A stretch of DNA of 64,000 nt from assembly GCA_050018415.1 (NCBI GenBank), contig JBEKAB010000003.1:124001-188000 (forward strand). The letters run 5' to 3'. Below are positions 24,936 through 33,093 of the stretch, piece after piece. The DNA comes from UBA1161 sp002311745 (lineage in GTDB: Bacteria > Planctomycetota > Phycisphaerae > Tepidisphaerales > Tepidisphaeraceae). Each line of letters opens with the position of its first letter. Within the stretch, counting starts at the first letter, position 1. Both the position numbers and the translations under genes were made by a program. The notes under the pieces were generated by a model. It searched no databases. It saw only the letters and a list, made by a program, of their open reading frames with translations, and was not told the DNA's origin.

Positions 24936-26833
24936 CATATCCACAATTTTAGGCGCACGTAATCGACCAGCTTGTGGGTCCAGATCCAGATGACGGGGCG
25001 TTTCCGCACGTCAATGCGGGCCTCGCCGGCCATGCCCGGACGCCAGGTGTCGACAAGCTGGTCCAACTTGGCGTACACCGTGAAGACGTTGTCCCCTTCC
25101 TTGGCTTGGCCCAGGGGAACGATGCGCTCGATCAAAAACCCGTACTTTTGCGTCGGCAGACTGGTCGTGGCCAGCTTGCCGCGCTGGCCGGGCTGCAAAT
25201 CCTGAATGTCGCGCTCGCTGACGGAAAGCTCGGCCCGCAGGCTGTCGTTGGCCGCGACGATGAACAGCTCATCCCCTTGCTTCTTGGGCGCCAGCACCTG
25301 ATCGGTCAGATCCCCCTTGAGCACCAGGCCCTCGAAGGGGGCCTTGACCTGGGCGCGGTCGATCTGGTCCTGGTAGAGGCGGGCTTCGGCGTTGGCGGCG
25401 TCGATCTGCGCCTGAGCGATGGCCGCATCCGCCTGCTTCTCCGGATCGGCCGCGAACTTGACGTACTGGGCGTGCGCCTTGGCCGCCTCGGCCTTGGCCG
25501 CATCCAGCTTCAGCTTGATGTCCGACACGTCCATGGTCAGCAGCGGCTGGTCCTTTTTCACGCGGTCGCCCGGCCGCACCAGCACGCTCTTGATGTATCC
25601 GTCGAAGGGCGCTTCCAGCTTGCGCTTGTCGATGGCCTCGAATTGGAACGGCGCGCTCACGTGATAGATGGGCTTGAACAGGCACAGGAACAGCACCGCG
25701 CCGACGGCGGCGGCACTGAGCACCTTGGCCAGCATGTGCTGCGGGCCGATGATCTTCTTGCCCAGCTCGCGCAGGCTCAAGCCGGCCTTGGTGATCAGCC
25801 AGCGGTCGTTTTGATAGCGGTCGTAAAGTTGGGGCGCCAGCAGATCCACGGCCACCGACAAGCCCGTGAACGCCTGCTGCGAAATGCGCTGTACCGGCGG
25901 GAATTCCAGGGTGATGGCGCCCACGACGTCCGCCCGCCGCCGCAACGGCAGGGAGAGCACGATGTTGCCGCCTTCGCCGCGCGACAGAATCTGCGCCGAT
26001 CGGCTGACGTTGGCGGTGCCGCCCCCTTCAGGATCGAAGTGCACCGGCTCTTCCTGATCGACGCACTCTTCCATCACCGTTTCCAGGAGTTTGACCAACT
26101 CCTGCTTCTTGTCGAACTGCTCGGTGTGGGAGAGGGCCTTGACGCGGATGCGCTGACCCTTGAACCAGCCCAGGGAGACGCGGCTGGCGCCGGTGCGCGT
26201 GGCCAATTCGTTGCACAGGTTCATCGCCGCCGACTCAAAACCCTCGGCGGTGGCCACCGCGGTGGCCAGTTGCAGCACGTGCTGATGCGAGTGGGCGATG
26301 ATCTGCGCCTGCTCGCTGTTGCGCCGCAGCGAAAACAGATCGAAATACCCCGCCACCAGCTGCATGGACATCAGCCGCTGCTGAGCGCGCTCGAGGTTTC
26401 GGCAGCGGGTGATGACCGCCGTGGCCGCGACGAGCTGGCCGTCGGCGCGCAGAAGCGTGATCAGGCAGTACTGCGGCTCGGGGGCGTTGTCGCCGCTTTG
26501 GATTTCGATGGCCCCGTCGCGGCCCTGGGCGATGCAGGGCTTGAGCAATTCCTGAAAGGCGGCGATGGCCGCCGCACGCATCTCGGCCGTGCTCTCGTCC
26601 GGGCGGATGTGGGCGATCAGCCGCAGGGTCGCCCCCTGCTCCCCTGCTTCAGTGGCAAACCCGGCCGCTTCGGTCCCGGCCACCATCACCGCCTGCGTCG
26701 TCAGCAGATCGTTGATGAACTGCGGCAGGTTGGCCGAGGCGGTCAACAGCCGCTGCACCATCTTGGACCGCGAGCTGCCCTGCTCCTGCGAGCTCGACTC
26801 CGATCCCTGTGATTCAACGATTCCCGAGGCCAC
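24935..26833 (-). CDS. GAF-like sensory domain fused to HlyD membrane adaptor
   Basis: A 632-residue protein. The soluble N-terminal ~350 residues contain a GAF-like module (NLCNELATRTGASRVSLGWF, then SLPLRRRADVVGAITLEF). A single transmembrane helix (VLSAAAVGAVLFLCLFKPIY, about 370-390) follows, then a HlyD-type adaptor: a first lipoyl half (APFDGYIKSVLVRPGDRVKK), an Ala/Lys-rich coiled coil, a second half (VKAPFEGLVLKG) and beta-barrel. I infer a cytoplasmic sensor coupled to an envelope adaptor. A GTG start at 26833 has AAGGTG at proper distance. It is followed by the M50/HlyD and SecA-like genes. Confidence 0.88.
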   Translation of the reverse strand: MASGIVESQGSESSSQEQGSSRSKMVQRLLTASANLPQFINDLLTTQAVMVAGTEAAGFATEAGEQGATLRLIAHIRPDESTAEMRAAAIAAFQELLKPCIAQGRDGAIEIQSGDNAPEPQYCLITLLRADGQLVAATAVITRCRNLERAQQRLMSMQLVAGYFDLFSLRRNSEQAQIIAHSHQHVLQLATAVATAEGFESAAMNLCNELATRTGASRVSLGWFKGQRIRVKALSHTEQFDKKQELVKLLETVMEECVDQEEPVHFDPEGGGTANVSRSAQILSRGEGGNIVLSLPLRRRADVVGAITLEFPPVQRISQQAFTGLSVAVDLLAPQLYDRYQNDRWLITKAGLSLRELGKKIIGPQHMLAKVLSAAAVGAVLFLCLFKPIYHVSAPFQFEAIDKRKLEAPFDGYIKSVLVRPGDRVKKDQPLLTMDVSDIKLKLDAAKAEAAKAHAQYVKFAADPEKQADAAIAQAQIDAANAEARLYQDQIDRAQVKAPFEGLVLKGDLTDQVLAPKKQGDELFIVAANDSLRAELSVSERDIQDLQPGQRGKLATTSLPTQKYGFLIERIVPLGQAKEGDNVFTVYAKLDQLVDTWRPGMAGEARIDVRKRPVIWIWTHKLVDYVRLKLWI

Positions 26834-26980
26834 GATTCACCTTGTCCATTTTCGGCCAGATCGCCCACATTTCACCCACCGTCGCCAGGTACCCTCCTCG
26901 GATTATTGGACATTGGGAATACTGGCGCTGCCACAATTTCGACATTATTTTTTCTTGAAGGACCTATTTCCAGTGAGGGT

Positions 26981-27835
26981 CTAGGGTTGCGGCACGCGCA
27001 CGTTGAGCTCCAACCCCGCCGGTTTGTCCTCATCGTTGGGCAACTCCAGCCGCACGGTCCGCTTATCCACCGTCGAGTCCACCACCGGATCGAAGAAAAT
27101 AACCGTGCCCGTCATCCACTGATCCGGCTCCATCACGTAAGCCGCCTGTAGCTTGTCGCCCAATTTCAGCTTCGCCGCCTGCGTCGGCGTAAGGTGCAGG
27201 TCCACCCACAGCGGTTTATTGCGAACGACGGTCAGCGCCCCTTCCGGACGGGCCGGGTCCACCACCTCGCCGGGTTGAAGGCTGATCTTTTCCACGATCC
27301 CGCTCACGGGGCTGAGCAGTTTCATCTTTTCGACTTTCGTCTGCTGCTTCAAAAGAGCGGCCTGCTTTTGCGAGTGCTCTTCCTTGGCGTAGCGGATCTG
27401 AATTTCGGCCTCCTCGTAAGCCAGCTTTGCCTGCTCCACTTCTTCGACGTTGGCGCCGCCGTTTTCGTACGCCTTTTGCTTGTTGTCTCGCTCGCGCTTC
27501 TTGGAATCGCGGTCGACGACGGCCGCGTCGATCTTGCTCGTGGACTCGGCCTCGATCTTCATCGCGTTGTATTCTTGCTGTTCCAGGTCGCTATCTTCCG
27601 TGGCCAGGACCTGACCCACCGTCACGTGATCGCCCGGCTTGACCAGCATCTCCTTCAGGATGCCCAATTCGGTGAAGGACAACGCGTGCTTGGCGGATGG
27701 GGCGCTCAGCGCCTGGACGGTCTGGCCCTGGGCGGCGTCGTTGCCTCCGGTGGCCTCGCCCCCCGCCGACAACGACAGCAGGCACAACACCATGCCCGCT
27801 ATGACGCTTTGCTGAATCGACTTACCAGGAATCAT
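26981..27835 (-). CDS. Secreted HlyD-type periplasmic adaptor
   Basis: A 284-residue protein with a signal peptide (SVIAGMVLCLLSLSAGG) and no second membrane segment. It has a first lipoyl half-motif (LSFTELGILKEMLVKPGDHV), a long charged coiled-coil hairpin (about 95-165), a second half (LLSPVSGIVEKISLQPGEVV) and the beta-barrel segment LKLGDKLQAAYVM. This is the membrane-fusion-protein architecture of RND/ABC-type exporters, but no RND or ABC pump gene lies in the window. It is the first gene of the export cluster; 147 bases separate it from the GAF-HlyD gene, so that gene may have its own promoter. Confidence 0.88.
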   Translation of the reverse strand: MIPGKSIQQSVIAGMVLCLLSLSAGGEATGGNDAAQGQTVQALSAPSAKHALSFTELGILKEMLVKPGDHVTVGQVLATEDSDLEQQEYNAMKIEAESTSKIDAAVVDRDSKKRERDNKQKAYENGGANVEEVEQAKLAYEEAEIQIRYAKEEHSQKQAALLKQQTKVEKMKLLSPVSGIVEKISLQPGEVVDPARPEGALTVVRNKPLWVDLHLTPTQAAKLKLGDKLQAAYVMEPDQWMTGTVIFFDPVVDSTVDKRTVRLELPNDEDKPAGLELNVRVPQP

Positions 27836-27979
27836 GAGAGTTCAACACCTCTGGCTATTTGTTTATCGACACAGTGGTTCGCGTCCCCCCACCCCAAGGG
27901 TCGAACAGTGAAGCATAAACAGCGACCCCCCGCCCTGTCCACCACTACTTAGGCCGCAGACCCAAACATTTAGATGATG

Positions 27980-28357
27980 CTAACGATACCCCAGCCGCTC
28001 CAAGTCCTGCTCGCTCAGCCCGAAATGGTGTCCGATCTCGTGCAAAACGGTGATGTACACCTGGCGGACCAGTTCCTCTTCGCTGTTGCAGATGGATTCG
28101 ATGGGCCGTTGAAAGATGTAGATGACATCCGGCAAGGTGCCCGAATCCTCGACGCTGCGCACGGTTCTTGGCCGGCCGCGGTAAAGCCCCAGCAGCGTGC
28201 CGCCGCGCACGCCGGCCGCGCGAAGGTGCCGCGGCCCGGGGTCGTCCTCGACTTCCACCGGCACTTCCTCCAGAAACTTGGCGAATGCCTCCGGAAGCGT
28301 CGCCAGCGCCGCCTGCACCAACTCGGCGAATTTCGCTTTGCTCACCCGGTAAGCCAC
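27980..28357 (-). CDS. Small zincin-like metallopeptidase (MpdA/Zincin_1 type)
   Basis: A 125-residue single-domain protein with the zinc signature VLHEIGHHFGLSE (His106, Glu107, His110) near the C-terminus, preceded by IYIFQRPIESIC. This is the pattern of the short bacterial zincin family of unknown substrate. A GTG start at 28357 has GGAG at about 8 bases. Divergent from sppA with 44 bases between. Confidence 0.88.
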   Translation of the reverse strand: MAYRVSKAKFAELVQAALATLPEAFAKFLEEVPVEVEDDPGPRHLRAAGVRGGTLLGLYRGRPRTVRSVEDSGTLPDVIYIFQRPIESICNSEEELVRQVYITVLHEIGHHFGLSEQDLERLGYR

Positions 28358-28401
28358 CGCTAGAATCTCCGCCCGTATCTTAGCACCACGAGGGTTGTAT
28401 C

Positions 28402-29364
28402 ATGCGAATCGCTTTGTGCATCGTTCTGGCGTTTTTTCTTTGCGGTTGTGGCACGCCCAGCTTTTTGATCACTCCCGTCTCCAACACCTTTGAATTGCAG
28501 GAGATCAAGGCACAGCCCGGGCGCGGCGCGGGCAAGATCCTGATCGTTCCCGTCGAGGGGATGCTCATCGACGATCGCAGCGGCGGTTTTTTGCGGCCGC
28601 AGGAAAACCCGCTGAGCCTCTTCGTGCAGCAGCTGGACAAGGCCGCGGATGATGATTCGGTCAAGGCCGTGGTGCTGCGGGTCAATTCCCCCGGCGGAAC
28701 GGTGACCACCTCCGACACCATGTACGATGCCCTGATCCGCTTTCGCCAAAAGACGCACAAGCCGGTCGTCGCCTCCGCCCAGGAGGTCGCCGCCAGCGGA
28801 GCCTATTACCTGAGCTGCGCCGCCGACAAAATCGTCGTCGCCCCCACGTCGGTCGTGGGCAGCATCGGCGTCATCTTCGAAACCTTCGACGTCGTGGGAA
28901 CGATGGAAAAAATCGGCGTGCAGTCCGAAGCCATCAAGAGCGCGGAGCTGAAGGACATGGGCTCGCCGTTCAAGCACCTCACGCCCCGCGAGCGCCAGGT
29001 CATGCAGTCGATGGTCGATGAATATTTCGACCGATTCAAATCGGTGGTGACAGCCCATCGGCCGATCAAGGACCAGGCGACGCTGAAGCTCGTGACCGAC
29101 GGCCGGGTCTTCAGCGGTCAGCGTGCCGTCGAATTGGGATTGGCCGACCAGACCGGCCGCCTGGACGATGCCGTCGAGTTGGCCCGGCAATTGGCGCATG
29201 CCCCCGAAGCCTCGGTCATCATGTACAAGCGTCCCTACGGTTATTCGGGGTCGATCTACGCCGATACGTCCACCCCCACGCCCCAGGCCAATGAGATGAA
29301 TTTGAAACTTCCCATCAACCAGGTTCTGCTGCCCACCGGATTTTATTATTTGTGGCAACCGTAG
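28402..29364 (+). CDS. sppA: Signal peptide peptidase SppA (single-domain, lipoprotein)
   Basis: Digests leftover signal peptides in or at the membrane. The 320-residue protein is the short, one-domain SppA. It has a lipoprotein signal (MRIALCIVLAFFLCGC, lipid Cys16) in place of the usual transmembrane anchor. Motifs are the clp/crotonase-like oxyanion segment LRVNSPGGTV, the nucleophile in ASGAYYLSC (Ser132) and the general-base lysine in AELKDMGSPF (Lys184). TPRERQVMQSMVDEYFDRF and GRVFSGQRAVELGLAD are typical of the family. Confidence 0.92.
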   Translation: MRIALCIVLAFFLCGCGTPSFLITPVSNTFELQEIKAQPGRGAGKILIVPVEGMLIDDRSGGFLRPQENPLSLFVQQLDKAADDDSVKAVVLRVNSPGGTVTTSDTMYDALIRFRQKTHKPVVASAQEVAASGAYYLSCAADKIVVAPTSVVGSIGVIFETFDVVGTMEKIGVQSEAIKSAELKDMGSPFKHLTPRERQVMQSMVDEYFDRFKSVVTAHRPIKDQATLKLVTDGRVFSGQRAVELGLADQTGRLDDAVELARQLAHAPEASVIMYKRPYGYSGSIYADTSTPTPQANEMNLKLPINQVLLPTGFYYLWQP

Positions 29365-29413
29365 GCGCAGGCCCAAGTCGCTGGTGCTGCTGGCGCACCG
29401 GCACGTGCCCCCC

Positions 29414-29791
29414 ATGATTCGAATCGCGTGCACAAAGTGTAAGAGCGTTTTGACGGTGGATGACGCCTTTGCCGGCGGCGTTTGCCGTTGCCAATACTGC
29501 CGGACCATTCAAATGGTGCCCGCGCATCTCAAAGGCTCTGCGGACGACATACCGGCTGCCGCCGATGCCGCGGCCAACGCATCGATGGGCAACCGCGCCT
29601 CGGGAGAACGACAAAGCGCCGCGGGCGAACCGGCTGGCTCAGAGGCCGGTAATGCCGCCACTTCCGCCAAGGCGCGCGGATGGAGGGTGATGGGTGCTCT
29701 TTCGGACGCAAATCTGTTAAAACTAGGTATTGTGGTCGCATTTATCCTTTTCCTACTGCTAGTGGTACTGGTGTTAACCTTCGCGCGTTAA
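29414..29791 (+). CDS. Zinc-ribbon protein with one C-terminal membrane segment
   Basis: A 125-residue protein. The N-terminal zinc ribbon has CTKCKSVLTVDDAFAGGVCRCQYC (four cysteines in two C-x-x-C pairs) and is like the ribbons found at the start of planctomycete kinases and regulators. A low-complexity Ala/Gly/Ser linker and a single hydrophobic helix (LGIVVAFILFLLLVVLVLTF) close it. No further domain is recognisable and the function is unknown. Start ATG 29414 is where the ribbon begins. Confidence 0.75.
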   Translation: MIRIACTKCKSVLTVDDAFAGGVCRCQYCRTIQMVPAHLKGSADDIPAAADAAANASMGNRASGERQSAAGEPAGSEAGNAATSAKARGWRVMGALSDANLLKLGIVVAFILFLLLVVLVLTFAR

Positions 29792-30127
29792 TGGGTGGGT
29801 TGGCCAGAAGTCGTTTCCCTTGCCTTAAAGACCGGCGGTAAAGTTGCGACTTGCCTGCGAAGCGCAATTATCGGCGGTTATTGGCCAAAACCGTTTCGAC
29901 GTTGTGAGTTACGTTTAATCGGACGGTGCCTCGTGGGAGGCATATGTGACCGGTTCGTGGTCACTTTTTGAACAAAATGCGCCGGGCACAAAAATTTCGC
30001 AATCAGTTTGCCGCCCGATTGCCGATGAATTTGCGCAGGGAAGACGCGGCGTTTTATCGGACCCCAAGTTGGGGGTTTTCAGCCGCAATTTGGCGAATTT
30101 TGCCTCACCCGTGGGCGGACGGCTGTC
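29792..30127. other. 336-base spacer upstream of PGRP-like amidase
   Basis: A 61-codon frame (29946-30131) ends over the GTG start of the amidase, but its composition and start are unconvincing and it is not called. The spacer is AT-richer than its surroundings. It holds the hairpin at 29946-29969 and a second small hairpin with a T-run (ACCCC/GGGGT at about 30060-30081) close to the amidase start. Confidence 0.4.
29946..29969 (+). terminator. Possible Rho-independent terminator
   Basis: A GTGACC/GGTCAC stem of 6 bp with a 7-base loop is followed directly by TTTTT. The stem is short and it lies 155 bases after the zinc-ribbon gene, so this is tentative. Confidence 0.35.
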
Positions 30128-30727
30128 GTGAAACATTCTAAACGCAATGTCGTAGTCCTGACGAGTTTGATCGCACTTTTGAGCTTCACCAGCGCACTGT
30201 TGCTGGCCTTGGCGCCGCCACCGCTGGCTGCCGAAGGGTATGGGGCTCTGGCCGCCGGCGGTCAGGGGCAGTACCTCGATCAGGTCTTCCACACGGCCGT
30301 CGCCGCCAAGCCCGAGCAGTGGAAATACATCTACATTCACCACAGCGGCACTGCTTCGGGCAGCGCCCAAACCCTGGCCGTGGCCGGCATGGGCCTGTGC
30401 GATCACTTTTTGGTCGGCAACGGCGAAGGCTGCCAAGACGGCGAAATCCAGATCGGCCAGCGTTGGAACCAGCAGCAGCCGGCCGCCGCGCCACCCGGCG
30501 TCGACCACATCGAACCCAATTGCCTCAGTATCTGCCTCGTGGGCGATTTCGATAAGACCATGCCCACCCCCATGCAGTTGCGGCGGTTGACCCAACTTGT
30601 CAGCACGCTTCAGGCCCAACTGCGTATTCCAGCCGAACGCGTGATTCTGCTCAACCAGCCGGGTACGCCTTCCAGCGTGGGGCGATATTTCCCCGTAACC
30701 GCCTTCCGGGACCAGATCTTGCCTTAA
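30128..30727 (+). CDS. Peptidoglycan-recognition/N-acetylmuramoyl-L-alanine amidase-like protein
   Basis: A 199-residue exported protein with an N-terminal signal (VVVLTSLIALLSFTSALLLAL). The mature part has YIYIHHSGTASGSA, with the zinc/first His pair of the amidase_2/PGRP fold. The later VGNGEGCQDGEIQIGQRW and SICLVGDFDKTMPTPMQLRRLTQL segments match the family's GN-G and NxxSIGI.LVG.F patterns. It would bind or cleave the lactyl-peptide bond of murein in the periplasm. The usual C-terminal zinc histidine (H-x-x-x-x-x-T/K-x-C/D) is not clearly present, so binding without cleavage is possible. The start codon is GTG. Confidence 0.8.
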   Translation: MKHSKRNVVVLTSLIALLSFTSALLLALAPPPLAAEGYGALAAGGQGQYLDQVFHTAVAAKPEQWKYIYIHHSGTASGSAQTLAVAGMGLCDHFLVGNGEGCQDGEIQIGQRWNQQQPAAAPPGVDHIEPNCLSICLVGDFDKTMPTPMQLRRLTQLVSTLQAQLRIPAERVILLNQPGTPSSVGRYFPVTAFRDQILP

Positions 30728-31064
30728 AGGTTTGTGGCGTCCATCCTTGAGCAAAGCCGCAAGGCATTTGTGGCTCTTGGCCTAGGCAGTGCAAATCTAA
30801 CAATTGCTTGCCAATTATGCTTCCCCGGTTTATCGTAATTGGTGACGGGTAGGCGACCTCTTGGGCATGCGGCCGGCTCCCGGATGCTCTTGTGGACCGG
30901 CCGTACCCCCGGCGATGATGAGGTGAATATTCGCGGGTATCGCTCGCACCAAGGCGCAGTTTTTATCGTTCTCGTTTATCTCGTCCTTGGTTAGCTTCCC
31001 TTCCTGTCATCCATCCGGCACGCGGGGGAGAAAACAGCCCGATCTCCGGATGGAACGCTGCTTG
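30728..31064. other. 337-base spacer between amidase and kinase genes
   Basis: No gene is supported. A 7-bp inverted repeat CCAATTA/TAATTGG (30811-30817 and 30836-30842) with an 18-base loop is the only structure noticed. It could be an operator or chance. No convincing promoter pair or terminator was found. Confidence 0.4.
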
Positions 31065-31913
31065 ATGCCGCAAAAGCTCCTCAATTACGAGGTTTTGGAG
31101 CGCTTGGGTGAAGGAGCGCGTAGCGTGATCTACGCGGTGAAGGACCCGGCGACGCGCCAGGTCTACGCCCTCAAGCATGTTGTTCGCTCCGGATCCAAAG
31201 ATCTCCGCTTCATCGAGCAGATGGAGACGGAGTACGAGATCAGTCGGCAGTTCTCCCACCCCAATCTGCGCCGATCCTACGATTTTAAGATTATCAAAAC
31301 ATTGCTGAGGAGAATCAGCGAGGCGTTTTTGCTGATGGAGCTGGTGGATGGCAAGTCCCTCGACGTGCGGCCGCCGGTGGAGATTGTCGAGATCATTGAC
31401 ACTTTCATACAGGCCGCCCAGGGACTCAAGGCCATGCACGTCCTGGGCTACGCCCACTGCGACACCAAGCCCAACAACATCCTCCGCACCGAGAAGGGAC
31501 AGGTGAAGCTGATCGACTTCGGCCAGGGATGCAGGATCGGCACGATCAAGGAGCGCATTCAAGGCACGCCCGACTACATTGCCCCCGAGCAGGTGGCCCG
31601 CCGGCCCATCAGCGTCCAGACCGACGTCTACAACCTCGGCGCTACCATCTACTGGGCTCTGACCCTAAGAAACATCCCCACGGTCTACACCGTGAACAAA
31701 AAAGGCGAGAACAGCTTCCTGCTCGAGCAGACGATCCAGACGCCGGCGGAACTCAACCCGCGCGTGCCGCTGGGTCTGTCCAATCTGGTCATGGAATGCG
31801 TTTCCACTCGCCCGTCCAAGCGTCCTGCGGACATGGACGAAATCATCACTCGCCTCGACCTGATCAGACACCTCATGCTCAAATCGGATGCCTCCTTGGG
31901 ACAGACGGGCTGA
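31065..31913 (+). CDS. Soluble Ser/Thr protein kinase with atypical catalytic loop
   Basis: A 282-residue protein made of a kinase domain only, so cytoplasmic. It has the glycine loop LGEGARSVIYAV (about 14-25), ATP-binding lysine in YALKHV (Lys37), the aE glutamate region, catalytic loop HCDTKPNNIL (131-140), DFGQG (151-155) and PDYIAPEQ. The RD arginine of HRDLKPEN is a cysteine and the leucine a threonine, while the catalytic Asp133 and Asn138 remain. Activity is therefore plausible with a different mode of activation. An in-frame ATG at 31050 is an alternative start; neither has a strong ribosome binding site. Confidence 0.85.
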   Translation: MPQKLLNYEVLERLGEGARSVIYAVKDPATRQVYALKHVVRSGSKDLRFIEQMETEYEISRQFSHPNLRRSYDFKIIKTLLRRISEAFLLMELVDGKSLDVRPPVEIVEIIDTFIQAAQGLKAMHVLGYAHCDTKPNNILRTEKGQVKLIDFGQGCRIGTIKERIQGTPDYIAPEQVARRPISVQTDVYNLGATIYWALTLRNIPTVYTVNKKGENSFLLEQTIQTPAELNPRVPLGLSNLVMECVSTRPSKRPADMDEIITRLDLIRHLMLKSDASLGQTG

Positions 31914-31976
31914 GATCCGCATCCGCGAAAGCCGATATGTTCAATCCCCCAAGGCCCCTTTGCCTCGCCGATTGAG

Positions 31977-31996
31977 CCGGCCGGTCCTCCGGCCGG
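31977..31996. terminator. GC-rich hairpin between kinase and HtrA genes
   Basis: CCGGCCGG is repeated around a 4-base loop. The motif is its own reverse complement, so it folds to an 8-bp stem on either strand. There is no T-run, so intrinsic termination is uncertain. Confidence 0.35.
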
Positions 31997-32055
31997 TCTG
32001 CTCCAGGTATTGACCGATTCACTTCGCAGATTTCGTTTCCTACGATCCGTCTGGC

Positions 32056-33093
32056 ATGAAACGAACGCTGCGATGGATTTCCTCGGCCGCCAGCGCCCTG
32101 GCCGAACCGCCGGACGGTGCCAGCGGCGCTTCCGGCGACGCCGGGTGGTTGGACGCCTATTCGCGCACCGTGATTGATGTGGCCCGGCGGGTCAGCCCCA
32201 CGGTGGTGAACGTGGAAGTTCACCCCAGCGACGCCGCCGCACGCGGCCGCCGCGCTCCGGCCGGTGGCACCGGGTCGGGGTTCATCTTCACCCCGGACGG
32301 TTTCATCCTGACCAACAGCCACGTCGTCCACGGCGCCGGGCGGATCGACGCGGCTTTGCCGGATGGCCGCAAATTTGCCGCCGAGCTGATCGGCGATGAT
32401 CCGGATACCGACCTGGCCGTCCTCCGCATCGACGCTCCGCAGCTTCCCTCGGCGAAGCTGGGCGATTCCTCCGCCCTGCAAGTCGGCCAGCTCGTGGTGG
32501 CCATCGGCAATCCGTACGGGTTTCAGTACACGGTGACCGCCGGCGTAGTCAGCGCCACGGCCCGCAGCTTTCGCTCGGCCTCGGGGCGACTGATCGACAA
32601 CATCATCCAAACGGATGCCGCCCTGAATCCCGGCAACAGCGGCGGCCCCCTGGTCAGCGGCCGGGGCGAAGTCGTCGGCGTCAACACCGCCGTCATCCTC
32701 CCCGCCCAGGGATTGTGCTTTGCCATTCCCAGCAATACCGCGTCGTTCGTGGCCGGCCAGCTCATCCAGTCCGGGCGGGTGAAACGCAGCTACATCGGCC
32801 TGGGCGGCCAGGACGTGCCCCTGCTCCGGCGCCTCGTGCGCTATCATCGCCTCAAAGGCGAAAGCGGCGTCTTGGCCGTGCAGATCGAACCCGCCAGCCC
32901 CGCCTCCGCCGCCGACCTGCGCCAAGGCGACATCATCGTCGAATTCGACGACTCGGTGGTTGGGCGCATCGACGATCTACACCGCCTGCTGACGGAAGAG
33001 CGCGTGGGCAAACCCTGCCCGGTGGTCATTCTGCGCGGTACGGAGAAAATCACTCTCAACATCACGCCGCGGGAGATGCCGCGGAGGAGTTGA
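32056..33093 (+). CDS. HtrA/DegP-like serine protease with one PDZ domain
   Basis: A 345-residue trypsin-fold protease. The triad is visible: His89 in LTNSHVVHG, Asp119 in DDPDTDLAVLRI, Ser195 in NPGNSGGPLV. GTGSGFIFTPDGFILT and AIGNPYGFQYTVTAGVVS are typical of HtrA. One PDZ domain (about 245-340; GVLAVQIEPASPASAADLRQGDIIVEF) follows. Residues 1-30 lack a clear signal peptide, which is unusual for an envelope protease; it may be cytoplasmic or the start may lie elsewhere. Its 3' end overlaps the end of the convergent oxidoreductase gene by 32 bases. Confidence 0.92.
   Translation: MKRTLRWISSAASALAEPPDGASGASGDAGWLDAYSRTVIDVARRVSPTVVNVEVHPSDAAARGRRAPAGGTGSGFIFTPDGFILTNSHVVHGAGRIDAALPDGRKFAAELIGDDPDTDLAVLRIDAPQLPSAKLGDSSALQVGQLVVAIGNPYGFQYTVTAGVVSATARSFRSASGRLIDNIIQTDAALNPGNSGGPLVSGRGEVVGVNTAVILPAQGLCFAIPSNTASFVAGQLIQSGRVKRSYIGLGGQDVPLLRRLVRYHRLKGESGVLAVQIEPASPASAADLRQGDIIVEFDDSVVGRIDDLHRLLTEERVGKPCPVVILRGTEKITLNITPREMPRRS

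Noticed and set aside
27836..27979. Riboswitch or attenuator between the HlyD gene and the zincin gene
   Set aside because: No stem structure of note was seen in the 144 bases.
29946..30131. A 61-codon frame ending over the amidase start
   Set aside because: No ribosome binding site, starts in a hairpin, no family resemblance.
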